Origin: Streptomyces eurythermus
Lineage (GTDB): Bacteria; Actinomycetota; Actinomycetes; Streptomycetales; Streptomycetaceae
DNA: 64,000 nt
Direction of reading: 5' to 3'
Assembly (NCBI RefSeq): GCF_014649115.1
Contig: NZ_BMSK01000006.1
Coordinates: forward strand, 387,369-451,368
Shown: piece by piece, positions 9,701 through 16,754 of the stretch
How the letters are laid out: every line of letters begins with the position of its first letter
How positions within the stretch are numbered: position 1 is the stretch's first letter
Translations under genes and position numbers: made by a program
Notes under the pieces: model-generated
Seen by the model: the letters and a program-made list of their open reading frames with translations, nothing else
Databases searched by the model: none
Told to the model about the DNA's origin: nothing

Positions 9701-10746
9701 GGACCGTGCTGGGACACGGCGGGATCGGCGTGGACGACGGGTTCTTCGAGTCCGGCGGCCACTCCCTGCTCGCCGTCCGGCTGATGAGCCGCGTCCGGGA
9801 ACTGACCGGCCGCACCCTGCCGCTCGCCACCCTCTTCGAGCACCCCACGGTCCGCGACCTGGCCGCCCTGCTGCGCTCCGGCCCGGACCCGGCCGCCCCC
9901 CGCTGCCTCGTACCCATCCGCGAGCGGGGCGACGGCGAACCGCTGTTCTGCGTCCACCCCTCCGGCGGCAACGTCCTCGTCTACCAGCCACTCGCCGACG
10001 CGCTCGCCGGGGACCGCCCGCTGTGGGGCGTGCAGTCCCACGGCCTCGCCGAGCACACGGAACCCGACCGCACCGTGGCGGCGATGGCCGAGCGCTACCT
10101 CGCCGGGATACGCGAGATCCAGCCCACCGGCCCCTACCACCTCGCGGGCTGGTCCTTCGGCGGCGCCATCGCCTACGAGATGGGCGTGCGGCTCCTTGAG
10201 GCGGGCGAGCGGGTCGCACCCGTCCTGCTGCTCGACACCGACCTGACCGCCACCGTGCCCCGCCACTCGGACGACGACGCCGCACTGCTGGCCGGTCTGC
10301 TGGCCCCGTTCACCCCGCCGGACACCGCCCGGGAACTGCACGCCCGCCTGCCGGGCACCCCCCTGGAGAAGGCCGTCGCCACGGCCCGCGACCTCGGGGC
10401 GCTGCCACCCGGCACCGGCCACCCGGAGGTACGGCGGCTGCTGCGCGTCCTGCGCGCCAACGACGCGGCCTTCGCCGCCTGGGAGGTGCCCGACTACCCC
10501 GGCGACCTGACGGCCGTACGCGCCACCGGCGGACGACTGACGGACCAGGGACTGGCGGCGCTGCGCGAGCGGGTGCGCGGCCGGCTGACCGTGGTGGAGG
10601 TGCCGGGCGACCACTTCACGATGCTCACCGAGCACCGCGCCGCCCTGGCCGAGCGGCTCGCCGCGCACCGCGCGCGCGAACGGGAGACGACCGGGCACGG
10701 CGGCACAGGCAGCGCAGGATCCAGGACGGTTGGAGGAGGACAGTGA
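3730..10746 (+). CDS. Hybrid PKS-NRPS: KS-pseudoAT-ACP-C-A-PCP-TE terminal synthetase
   Basis: Terminal assembly-line protein, 2338 residues from GTG 3730. Domains (numbered from that start): ketosynthase about 114-525 with Cys274 in DTGCNGSLVA (usually DTACSSS) and both His (EAHGSGT, NIGH); an acyltransferase remnant about 555-830 in which the GHSxGE motif reads SSGVGR (694-699), so the nucleophilic Ser is Gly696; ACP with Ser918 (GGNSITA); Pro/Gln-rich linker; condensation domain with HHAVDDG (H1147, H1148); adenylation domain with FTSGSTGRPKG and NAYGPTEATVC; PCP with Ser2012; thioesterase with GWSFGG (Ser2142) and His2295. Pocket residues by eye read about D-A-W-M-V-G-A-V-C-K, recalling the DAW codes of Phe-type domains (weak). 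Start: GTG 3730 overlaps the upstream stop and has GGAGG 8 nt away; ATG 4069, right before the KS, has AAGGAG 12 nt upstream. The 113 residues between are Pro-rich repeats. Confidence 0.93.
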   Translation: MTDRPPARAGRPGPAPAPGPTAGHLDSASPPDLVRLPGLAPQPDLVRLPGLAPQPGLAPQPDPVRPPVPASPPDPGFPSGPSARWPDPAPPTGATTRGRAPGPQTTRKETVAAMNDVAIIGVAVRFPDAPTLDAFRDNLRRGHDSVRPLSPERIRTSGIDPHRDYAELAHLDRVDTFDHRFFGLSRREAEVLDPQHRLALQLAWHAMEDAGHSPASLRGTPTAVVLSAPRADYFRLVPRPDTLSLLGNLPAGLPGRVSQVLGLTGPSYAMDTGCNGSLVAVLQACRELADGEAEYALAGGVSLKVLHEPRDAHAHFPEILSPDARCRAFDASADGTGDGEGGAVLLLTTLERALRDGDHVYAVVKGGAVAHNGPRTGAMGTPSPAAQAEVIRRAWRRAGLEPGDAGYLEAHGSGTRLGDAVELRGIALARGQAPGAPLPIGSVKTNIGHLDHAAGIAGLVKALLSVRHGELYPSLHYTAPPQGQDPAEHGVEVVTRARTWTEPDGRPRRAGISSFSLVGSNAHLVIEQAPPPRPAAPSRPAEERGARTHLDAPLAVGVSARNPRTLAETCERLAAALDTTRPPLAGTVLTLTTGRDHHDHRVGLVARTTEELAGALALAALRTRQGQGAGAAPAPARDGVHLLLSRDITVADPAQDVPEQERTPEGTAARVLDRQLDAHRRLSGYGITVTSLLSSGVGRWAARVIDGEATREEAGAALAAADGIGPAPDGERLRAALDPLFTAERPPVFVALGEDGELARAVTARLAERPGAALVTVGSGPDAVARAVAELYALGVDIDWPRPEGARRTPLPGYPFQEERCWVRPEGEYLRWEELWPGAAPRPEASPALRPAPAPEQPAPSPATPAEAPVPVGPSVSAYAPAPDGESVVDRVRRAWTDALHAGEVADGDDYFELGGNSITALEVISALDREFGVTLKLIDLYDHPTLADLAAYVADRAGLPRTEPTRHRPTALPPHTTGTEPQEPQEPQQPQPQPQPHLAPVGAPTAPPPITRTDATVLSFGQERLWYHQQLEPGSPLYNIPTRVHLHGTLDVEALRGALHDLVERHEIMRSYLPARDGRPELRIAPSLPGLGRFVDVRGEPDPLAAARRLVEEEATAPFDLEHGPLTRALIVTYGPQDHVLCLNVHHAVDDGWSPGILDRELTEFYTARVERRAPRLDPLPVRYTDYAHWQRQWLTGDVLRRELDHWRTVLRDAPVLDLPADRPRPRRKDFGGGLHTFTIPAPVAAALRETGRRERATLFMVLLTALDVLLARLTGGRDIVVGSPTAGRDRPETRGLIGFFNNTVALRTRLADGQRFTEVLREARRVVLDAMEHAEVPFEKVVEAVAPARDLSRNPLFDVVLLHQTIPVVQGRMPGLELSSFEAEDRTIVHNGLAPGTAKFDLTFCVWERDGHDDLPVGLEYSTQLFDRETAAAIGDAFLALLRAVAADPEGEALALPLTDGTSAAPLYTPPLSGAPDTTLHALVLDQARRTPDAPAVALDEATFTYGDLDLWSADTAARLAAAGVAPGDIVAVRLPRSAHMVAAALGVLRLGAVHLPLDPRQPDTRTAAMLTDARPRALITDGEAPPSWTGPVVHLAGRPPRTAEPPADPAAPGDPAYVIFTSGSTGRPKGVLVEHRGAATLVRATREEWELRPGERVLQFAAPTFDAWIWEVFTALAAGAVLCVPDHRTVLVGDDLAAAMTRHRVHTVMLPPSVAASLPEDADPPALRLMVLGGEPVPPELVRRWAGRCRVVNAYGPTEATVCVTMGDCVPDGSRPAIGHPLPGTRLWVLDEQGRPVPPGVPGELYIGGAQVARGYLGRPELTERRFVTVPGTTERAYRTGDLVRRRSDGSLAFVGRADNQVKHRGYRIELEEIEEALRACGAKDAAVVLDTDTDGGVLRAFAVPGADPAGTGEELRARLADRLPPYMVPAALTLLPALPLTPHGKADRRRLLALGRELAGEGAPAPAGPPAATPADALEADLLALFRTVLGHGGIGVDDGFFESGGHSLLAVRLMSRVRELTGRTLPLATLFEHPTVRDLAALLRSGPDPAAPRCLVPIRERGDGEPLFCVHPSGGNVLVYQPLADALAGDRPLWGVQSHGLAEHTEPDRTVAAMAERYLAGIREIQPTGPYHLAGWSFGGAIAYEMGVRLLEAGERVAPVLLLDTDLTATVPRHSDDDAALLAGLLAPFTPPDTARELHARLPGTPLEKAVATARDLGALPPGTGHPEVRRLLRVLRANDAAFAAWEVPDYPGDLTAVRATGGRLTDQGLAALRERVRGRLTVVEVPGDHFTMLTEHRAALAERLAAHRARERETTGHGGTGSAGSRTVGGGQ
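3820..3963 (+). repeat. Eight 18-bp tandem units between the NRPS genes / N-terminal repeat tract
   Basis: The tract splits into eight 18-bp units. Type A (CCCGATCTCGTACGCCTG) sits at 3820 and 3856, type B (CCCGGTCTCGCACCCCAG) at 3838, 3874 and 3892, and three degenerate copies follow to 3963. The A+B pair is an exact 36-bp duplication (3820-3855 and 3856-3891). In the frame of the hybrid synthetase it encodes six-residue units such as PDLVRL and PGLAPQ. Confidence 0.93.
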
Positions 10747-11642
10747 GCCAGGAAACCCAGCGGCCCGTGGGGATCGTCGGCGCCGGGGTCATGGGCGCCG
10801 GGATAGCCCAGTGCGTCGCCCAGGCGGGCCACCCCGTGGTGGTGGTCGACCCCGGCCGGGAGGCCCTGGACGGCGCGCGCCGCCGCGTCGCGGACGGACT
10901 GCGGCTGAGCCGCCTGCTGCGCGGCTCCGGGGGCGGTACGGCGCCGGCCCCCGGGACGGACCCGGCGGCACTCATCCGGTGGACCACCGACTACGGCGAC
11001 CTGGACACCGCGTGGTTCGTCGTGGAGTGCGGCCCCGAGCGCACGGACGTCAAGGAACGCATCTTCGAACAGCTCGACAAGGCCTGCCCCGAGGACACGG
11101 TGTTCGCCACCAACACCTCGGCGATCCCCGTCGACCGCCTGGCCGACCGCACCCGCCGCCCCGGACAGGTCCTGGGCATGCACTTCATGAACCCCGCCCC
11201 GCTGAAGGACACCGTGGAGGTCGTCCGCGGCCCCAGGACCGGCGAGGTGGCCCTGCGCCAGGCGGAGCGGCTGCTGGAGATGACCGGCAAGAAGGGCATC
11301 CACGTCGCCGACGGCCCCGGCTTCGTCACCAACCGGGTGCTCATGCTCACCTGCAACGAGGCCGCCCAGGTCGTCCAGGAGGGCACCGCGGACGCCCGGA
11401 CCGTCGACCGGATCTTCCGGGACTGCTTCGGCCACCCCATGGGCCCGCTGGAGACCGGCGACCTCATCGGCTGGGACGTCATCGTGGACACCCTGCACGT
11501 CCTGCGCGAACACACCGGCGACCCCAAGTTCACCCCCTGCGACCTGCTGGTGGGGATGGTGGAGCGCGGCGAGACCGGCCGCAAGGCCGGGCGCGGCTTC
11601 TTCACCCACACGGCGGCCGGGGCCCGGGGAGGCGCCCGATGA
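10743..11642 (+). CDS. 3-hydroxyacyl-CoA dehydrogenase family protein
   Basis: A 299-residue NAD-dependent dehydrogenase of the 3-hydroxybutyryl-CoA dehydrogenase / FadB C-half family. The Rossmann motif GAGVMG lies at 13-18. The catalytic set of the family is present: Ser in TNTSAIP, His in GMHFMNPAP, Glu in VEVV and Asn in FVTNRV. Translation is coupled: the GTG start overlaps the synthetase stop (GTGA) and is preceded by GGAGGAGGA. In the cluster it probably makes or oxidises a beta-hydroxy/beta-keto acyl unit for the assembly line. It resembles the dehydrogenases of hydroxymalonyl/methoxymalonyl-ACP pathways, but no FkbH-like glyceryl transferase or dedicated ACP is in view, so that pathway is not supported. 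Confidence 0.9.
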   Translation: MSQETQRPVGIVGAGVMGAGIAQCVAQAGHPVVVVDPGREALDGARRRVADGLRLSRLLRGSGGGTAPAPGTDPAALIRWTTDYGDLDTAWFVVECGPERTDVKERIFEQLDKACPEDTVFATNTSAIPVDRLADRTRRPGQVLGMHFMNPAPLKDTVEVVRGPRTGEVALRQAERLLEMTGKKGIHVADGPGFVTNRVLMLTCNEAAQVVQEGTADARTVDRIFRDCFGHPMGPLETGDLIGWDVIVDTLHVLREHTGDPKFTPCDLLVGMVERGETGRKAGRGFFTHTAAGARGGAR

Positions 11643-13333
11643 GCCGCGAACCCACCCTCGCCGAGGCATTCCTCGACGCGGTCCACGACCGGCCCGACCA
11701 CCCCTTCCTCACCCTGGTGGAACCCGACGGCGACCGCACCGTCACCCTCGCCGAACTGGCCGGGCACGCGGCCGGAGCCGGCCGGCTGCTGCGCGAGGCC
11801 GGCGCCCGGCCCGGCGACCGGGTGCCGCTGGTGTTCGACTCCGGCCTCGCCGCCGTCGCCGCGTTCTTCGGCACCCTGCTGGCCGGAATGACCCCGGCCA
11901 TGGTCGCCCCGCCGATGGGCCGCCGCCAGGGCGCCGCCTACCAGGAGCACGTGCGCGGCGTCACCGAACGCTGCGCCTCCCGGCTCGGCCTGACCGACCG
12001 CGAGTTCGCCGGCGCGCTCGACGGCGCCGCCGCGCACCCGTTCCTGCCGCTCGTCCCGGACCGGCCCGAACCGGTCCCCGACCGGCCCGACGCACCCGAG
12101 GCGGCGGGCCCGGTCGCCCTGCTCCAGTTCACCTCCGGCAGCACCCGCGTCCCCAAGGGCGTCCAGGTCACCCACGCCGGAGTGCTCGACAACACCGCCG
12201 TGTTCGCCGAGCGGTTCGGCCTCGGCCCCGGCCGGCCCTTCTGCTCCTGGCTGCCGCTCTACCACGACTTCGGCCTGATCGGCGGCCTGCTCAGCTCGCT
12301 GCTGTCCGGCGGCAGCCTGGTGCTGATGCCCCCTCAGGCGTTCATCCGCTCCCCGCTGGGCTGGCTGCGCGCGGCACAGCGGAACGCCGCCACGGTCACC
12401 GGATCGCCCAACTTCGGCCTCGCCCTGTTCAACCGGCGCTTCGCCGCCGAACCCGCCGAACACCTCGACGGCCTGGACCTGTCCGGCCTGCGCACCGTCG
12501 TCGTCGGCTCCGACCCCGTCGTGCCCGAGACGGTCGAGGCGTTCCAGAAACTGCTCGCCCCCCACGGTCTGCACGACCGCGCGGTGCGCGTGGGGTACGG
12601 CCTGGCCGAGAACACGCTCACCGTCACGGCGGTACCGGACGGACAGCCGCTGCGCACCCTCACCGTGCGCCGCCCGGACGGCGTACGCGGCCCCGTCCGG
12701 CCGACCGGGAGTACCTCTGACGGCCCGGTGGTGACCGCAGTATCGTGTGGCACGCCTGCCGGCAATCAGGAAGTGAGCATCGTGGACGAGCACGGAACGA
12801 CCGTCGGCTCCGACGTGATCGGTGAGATCCAGGTGTCGGGGCGCAGCGTGGCGCTGGGGTACCTGGACGACCCCGAGGCCACCGCGGCGGCGTTCCCCGG
12901 CGGTGCCCTGCGCACCGGCGACCTCGGCTTCCTGCACGACGGCGAACTGTACGTCACCGGGCGGCTGAAGGACGTGGTGATCGCCCGCGGCCGCAACCTC
13001 AACGCCCTGGACGTGGAACGCGTCGTGCGCACCCTGCCCGGCGCCCACGAGGGCGAGTGCGCGGCCTTCGGGGCGCGCACCGCGGAGGGCGAGGAACTGG
13101 TCGTCGCCCAGGAGGTACGCCCCGCGTCCCCCGAGGACCACCGGGCCCTCGCCCGCGAGGTGACGGCGCTGATCGTGCGGGAGTTCGGCATCGCCCCCGC
13201 CGATGTGCTCCTCGTCCGCATGCGCACGCTGCCGAGAACGTCCAGCGGCAAGCTCCGGCGTTCCGGGTGCGCCGACCTGTACGAGCGCGGCGAACTGGTG
13301 ACGCTCCACCGCCAGGGATCCGCCGCCGTGTGA
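11639..13333 (+). CDS. Fatty-acyl-AMP ligase (FAAL-type acyl adenylate synthetase)
   Basis: A 564-residue stand-alone acyl-adenylating enzyme. Family signatures: the P-loop-like FTSGSTRVPKGV, LPLYHDFGLIGG (typical of FAALs), RTGDLGFLHDGELYVTGRLKD and the C-terminal PRTSSGKLRR with the catalytic Lys. These fit FAAL rather than amino-acid A domains or acyl-CoA ligases. FAALs activate a fatty or beta-hydroxy acid as the adenylate and load it on a carrier protein, so a lipo-initiated or acylated product is inferred. ATG 11639 overlaps the dehydrogenase stop (ATGA). No dedicated free-standing ACP gene is seen here; the acceptor carrier may lie left of the window. Confidence 0.9.
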   Translation: MSREPTLAEAFLDAVHDRPDHPFLTLVEPDGDRTVTLAELAGHAAGAGRLLREAGARPGDRVPLVFDSGLAAVAAFFGTLLAGMTPAMVAPPMGRRQGAAYQEHVRGVTERCASRLGLTDREFAGALDGAAAHPFLPLVPDRPEPVPDRPDAPEAAGPVALLQFTSGSTRVPKGVQVTHAGVLDNTAVFAERFGLGPGRPFCSWLPLYHDFGLIGGLLSSLLSGGSLVLMPPQAFIRSPLGWLRAAQRNAATVTGSPNFGLALFNRRFAAEPAEHLDGLDLSGLRTVVVGSDPVVPETVEAFQKLLAPHGLHDRAVRVGYGLAENTLTVTAVPDGQPLRTLTVRRPDGVRGPVRPTGSTSDGPVVTAVSCGTPAGNQEVSIVDEHGTTVGSDVIGEIQVSGRSVALGYLDDPEATAAAFPGGALRTGDLGFLHDGELYVTGRLKDVVIARGRNLNALDVERVVRTLPGAHEGECAAFGARTAEGEELVVAQEVRPASPEDHRALAREVTALIVREFGIAPADVLLVRMRTLPRTSSGKLRRSGCADLYERGELVTLHRQGSAAV

Positions 13334-13401
13334 ACGGGGCGGACGACCGGGTGGCGGCAGGCGCTCGAAGTGACATCGGGTCCGTGTGCGAGAGGAGTGA
13401 A

Positions 13402-14292
13402 GTGCTCGAAGTCATCGACTTAGTCAAGCGCTACGGCGAGGTGACCGCCGTCGACGGTGTGTCCTTCCATGTGGCGGCCGGTGAGATCGTAGGGCTGCTG
13501 GGAGTCAACGGCGCCGGGAAATCGACCACACTGGAGACGATCGTCGGCCTGGTCACACCCGACTCGGGCACCGTCACGGTGGACGGCCACGACGTGCGCG
13601 CGCACCCGGAGCGGGCCCGCGCCCACATCGGGTTCGCCGCCCAGGACACCGCCCTGTACCCGAGGCTGACCGTGCGGGAGAACCTGCGGTTCTTCGGCCG
13701 GCTCACCGGGGCGAGCCGCCACGACGCCGACGCGCGGGCGGACGAGCTGATCGGCCTCCTGGGCCTGACCGAGCAGGCCGGACGGCTCGCGGGCGTCCTC
13801 TCCGGCGGCGAGGCGCGCCGCGCCCATGTCGCGGTCGCCCTCATGGCCCGCCCCCGCCTGCTGCTCCTGGACGAGGCCACCGTCGGCCTCGACGTCCGCA
13901 CCCGCACCCACATGCTGGAGCTGGTGGTCCGGGCGGCGCGGGACAGCGGCGCCGCGGTGCTGTTCTCCAGTCACTACCTCGCCGAGGTGGAGAGCATCTG
14001 CGACCGGGTCGTGATCATCCACCGGGGCCGGGTGCTCGCCGACGGCACCGTCGCCGAGACCATCGCCCGGCACGCCAAGTCCGCCGTCGAGTTCGCCTTC
14101 GGCGACGGCACCCGGCAGCGGCACGAGGTCTCCGACCCGGCGGCCGAACTGCCCGCCCTGCTGGCCCGGCTCGACACCGGCGCCGGCGCCCCCGAACTGA
14201 AGTCCGTCAACGTGCTGCCGGCCTCCCTGGAGACCGCGTTCTGGGCCCTGACCGGGGAGGAACCGGCGGGGCTCGTCGAGGAGGTGGCGTGA
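13402..14292 (+). CDS. ABC transporter ATP-binding protein (exporter), with TTA codon
   Basis: A 296-residue ATPase of the drug-exporter DrrA class: Walker A GVNGAGKST, signature LSGGEARR, Walker B LLLLDEAT, H-loop SSHYLAE. It pairs with the downstream ABC-2 permease and probably exports, or gives self-resistance to, the NRPS-PKS product. GTG 13402 is chosen because family members start just before LEVxxLVKRYG; AGGAG is 4 nt upstream, and GTG 13384 is the alternative. Residue 7 is encoded by TTA (13420-13422), the rare Leu codon read by the bldA tRNA, so translation should depend on development. A 68-bp gap separates it from the FAAL gene. Confidence 0.93.
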   Translation: MLEVIDLVKRYGEVTAVDGVSFHVAAGEIVGLLGVNGAGKSTTLETIVGLVTPDSGTVTVDGHDVRAHPERARAHIGFAAQDTALYPRLTVRENLRFFGRLTGASRHDADARADELIGLLGLTEQAGRLAGVLSGGEARRAHVAVALMARPRLLLLDEATVGLDVRTRTHMLELVVRAARDSGAAVLFSSHYLAEVESICDRVVIIHRGRVLADGTVAETIARHAKSAVEFAFGDGTRQRHEVSDPAAELPALLARLDTGAGAPELKSVNVLPASLETAFWALTGEEPAGLVEEVA

Positions 14293-15071
14293 TGCGGCTC
14301 GACCGGCTGGCCGTCATCGGCGGCAACGAGTGGCGCATGCTCTGGAAGGACCAGGCCGTCGTCATGCTCCTGATCGTCACCCCCGCGGTGATGATGGGCA
14401 TCATGGCGGACGGGCTCGCCCCGGTGGTCCGCGAGAGCTTCGACGCGGGTGCCTCCATGAGCGGCGCCGACTTCGCCGTGCCCGGCTTCACCGTCATGTT
14501 CGCCTTCTTCATGACCGGCTTCATGGGCAACGGCTTCTTCCTGGAACGCGGTTGGGGTACCTGGCAGCGGCTGCGGGCCTCGTCCGCCCGTTCCGCGGAG
14601 GTGCTGCTGGGCAAGACCGCGCCCTACGCCGCGGTCTCCACGCTCCAGATCCTGCTGATGCTCGCCTTCGGCTGGCTCGTCCTGGATCTGCACCTGCGCG
14701 GCTCCGTGGCCGGGCTCGTGCTCATGATCGTCGCGGTGGTGGCCGTCATCATGGCGATCGCCCTGTTCCTGGTCGCCCACTGCGGGTCCAGCCAGCAGAT
14801 CAGCGCGCTGACCAACCTGGTCGGCATCGTGGGCGGGGTGATCGGCGGCGCCTTCCTGCCGGTGGACTCCCTGCCCGGCTGGACCCAGGCGGTCGCCTAC
14901 GTCACCCCCCAGTACTGGGCGGTGGACGGCCTGTCCGGCGTCCTCGGCGCCGGGGACGGCCTGGCGGACGTGGTACCCAATGCCGCGGTGTTGCTGGGCG
15001 CGGCCGTCGTGCTCATCGCCCTGTCGGCACGCCGCCTGTCACTGACGGAACAGGAACGCGTCGCCGCCTGA
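14292..15071 (+). CDS. ABC-2 type transporter permease
   Basis: A 259-residue membrane protein with about six hydrophobic segments, starting with the AVVMLLIVTPAVMMGIMA helix and ending before a short basic tail. It is the membrane partner of the ATPase just upstream, with which it overlaps (TGATG); GAGGAGG lies 7 nt before the ATG. GTG 14289 would add one residue. The two together form a DrrAB-like exporter. It is the last gene of the biosynthetic operon: a perfect hairpin terminator begins right after the stop. Confidence 0.9.
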   Translation: MRLDRLAVIGGNEWRMLWKDQAVVMLLIVTPAVMMGIMADGLAPVVRESFDAGASMSGADFAVPGFTVMFAFFMTGFMGNGFFLERGWGTWQRLRASSARSAEVLLGKTAPYAAVSTLQILLMLAFGWLVLDLHLRGSVAGLVLMIVAVVAVIMAIALFLVAHCGSSQQISALTNLVGIVGGVIGGAFLPVDSLPGWTQAVAYVTPQYWAVDGLSGVLGAGDGLADVVPNAAVLLGAAVVLIALSARRLSLTEQERVAA

Positions 15072-15100
15072 GGACGCCGGACGACAGGCGTCCGGCGTCC
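15072..15100 (+). terminator. Terminator closing the NRPS-PKS operon
   Basis: A perfect 12-bp inverted repeat (GGACGCCGGACG / CGTCCGGCGTCC) with a 5-nt loop begins at the base after the permease stop codon. No T-run follows, as is common in Streptomyces. Confidence 0.75.
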
Positions 15101-15159
15101 GCCGGGGGCGCTCCACGCCCCCCGTCTCCACTCGCACAACCCATAGCGAAAGGTTCACC

Positions 15160-15588
15160 ATGGCAGTCATCCGTACCGCCGGTTCCCACTGGGAAGGCAC
15201 CCTCCAGGACGGCCGGGGCACGGTCACCCTCGTCTCCTCCAACGCCGCCACCCACGAGGTGAGCTGGCCGAGCCGCGCCGAGGAGCCGGCCGGCCGGACC
15301 AGCCCCGAGGAGCTGATCGCGGCGGCCCAGTGCGCCTGCTACAACATGTCCCTCACCCACACGCTGGAGAGCAAGGGCCACACCCTGGAGTCCGTGGACA
15401 CCAAGGCGGAGGTCACCTTCGAACTCGGCGCGGGCCTGACCCGGCTGGCCCTCACGGTCCGCGCGACCGTCCCCGGCATCTCGGAGGAGGACTTCCGCGA
15501 GGCCGCCGAGACCGCGAAGACCAACTGCCCGGTCACCATGGCCCTCTCCGGCATCAAGGAGATCACCCTGGACGCGTCCCTCGCCTGA
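15160..15588 (+). CDS. osmC: OsmC family peroxiredoxin
   Basis: A 142-residue protein with the OsmC layout: TSPEELIAAAQCACYNM (Cys58 and Cys60) and TNCPVTMAL (Cys123). The redox pair that reduces organic hydroperoxides in this family is the Cys of the first motif and that of NCPV. Length and ends match stand-alone OsmC. An AAAGG box precedes the ATG. It lies 88 bp beyond the biosynthetic operon and is separated from it by a terminator, so it is probably not part of the cluster. Confidence 0.92.
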   Translation: MAVIRTAGSHWEGTLQDGRGTVTLVSSNAATHEVSWPSRAEEPAGRTSPEELIAAAQCACYNMSLTHTLESKGHTLESVDTKAEVTFELGAGLTRLALTVRATVPGISEEDFREAAETAKTNCPVTMALSGIKEITLDASLA

Positions 15589-15618
15589 CCGTCCCCGCGC
15601 GACGCGGAACACACACTC

Positions 15619-15646
15619 GGCGGCCACGGAACACACCGTGGCCGCC
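15619..15646. terminator. Bidirectional hairpin terminator
   Basis: A perfect 11-bp inverted repeat (GGCGGCCACGG / CCGTGGCCGCC) with a 6-nt loop lies between the convergent osmC and ADP-ribosylglycohydrolase genes. Confidence 0.75.
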
Positions 15647-15708
15647 GGGCTTGCGGCGGGAGGCATGGCCTGTACGACGAGGGGTGCGCCCAAGCCACCG
15701 CTCGCGCG

Positions 15709-16650
15709 TCACTTCAGGCCGGTCCCGAGGCGCTGTGCGAGTTCGATGAGATCCGCCGATCGCAGCACCCGCCCGTCGAACCCCGGCAGGGGTACGTGCA
15801 AGGGCTCGGTCCAGCGCGCGGGAATCGCTTCCCATCCGTAATACGCGCCCGCGAGCCCTCCGGTGACCGCGGCGACGGTGTCCGTGTCCCCGCCGACGTC
15901 GACGGCCGCGCGCAGGGCGTCCTCGAAGGTGGCCGTGGTGCGCAGGGCCCAGACCGCCGTGCCCAGGCAGGGCCAGACCGCGCCGTTGAACTCGGTGGCC
16001 CGCTCGGGATGCCAGTCGGCGGCGAGAACGACGCCGTATCGCCGGCGGTGGTCGGGATGAACGGCGGCCAGCACACCGGGAAGGGCGGCGAGCGGGTCGG
16101 CACCCTCCAGCGCGAGGCGGACGAGTTCGTGGAATATGGCGGTGCCTTCCCAGGCGGCGCGGTCGCCATGGGTAAGGGCGGCGATACGCCGGGCGGCATC
16201 CATCGTGGCCGCCCGACCAGCACGCGCGAAGCAGACCGCGGAGGTCGAGGCCCTCATCAACGCGCCGTTGCCGGCCGCCCGCCGGTTGACCCGGAAGTGA
16301 AGCGCGGCGGCCAGATCCCACGGCATGCCGTTCGTCAGCACGTCCTCGGTCTGCAGCCCGATGTCTTTGGGGTCGGCCGCGGCCCACCGCTGGAAACGGG
16401 CGAAGATGTCGGGCAGGTCCAGTCCGCCCTGCCGCAGGAGTGACTCCGCGACAAGTACGGCCATCTGCGTGTCGTCCGTGGCTTCGCCCGGCTCCCAGCC
16501 GCCGCCTCCGCACATCTCTCCACCGCACCCCGGCTCCGGGAACCGGGCGGAGAACGCACCCGGGGGACCGAACTCGAAAGGGGCTCCCAGCGCGTCGCCC
16601 ACCGCCGCGCCGACGACCGTCGCGATGACTCGCCCCGTACGCTCTTCCAT
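15709..16650 (-). CDS. ADP-ribosylglycohydrolase family protein
   Basis: A 313-residue DraG-like protein. The two metal-binding signatures are intact: ATDDTQM (T58-D60) and VGGDTDTVAA (D255, T256, D257). The family removes ADP-ribose from proteins, nucleic acids or small molecules using Mg or Mn. No ADP-ribosyltransferase gene lies next to it, so its substrate is unknown. It stands as a single gene, convergent with osmC. Confidence 0.92.
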   Translation of the reverse strand: MEERTGRVIATVVGAAVGDALGAPFEFGPPGAFSARFPEPGCGGEMCGGGGWEPGEATDDTQMAVLVAESLLRQGGLDLPDIFARFQRWAAADPKDIGLQTEDVLTNGMPWDLAAALHFRVNRRAAGNGALMRASTSAVCFARAGRAATMDAARRIAALTHGDRAAWEGTAIFHELVRLALEGADPLAALPGVLAAVHPDHRRRYGVVLAADWHPERATEFNGAVWPCLGTAVWALRTTATFEDALRAAVDVGGDTDTVAAVTGGLAGAYYGWEAIPARWTEPLHVPLPGFDGRVLRSADLIELAQRLGTGLK

Positions 16651-16754
16651 CCGCGCAGGCTATCGGCGCCACACGGCAGCCGCACCGGCCGGTTCCCCGG
16701 CCGGGCGTGCTCTCAAGGTCGGCCGCGTGGTGGTCCTGTGCATGTCCCAGGCCC

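Noticed and set aside
5926..10698. 1590-residue minus-strand open frame opposite the hybrid synthetase
   Set aside because: Antisense artefact of high GC content; no domain, while the plus strand has clear C, A, PCP and TE motifs.
10743..11642. Dehydrogenase as part of a methoxymalonyl-ACP pathway
   Set aside because: FkbH-, FkbI- and FkbG-like genes and a discrete ACP are absent from the visible part of the cluster.
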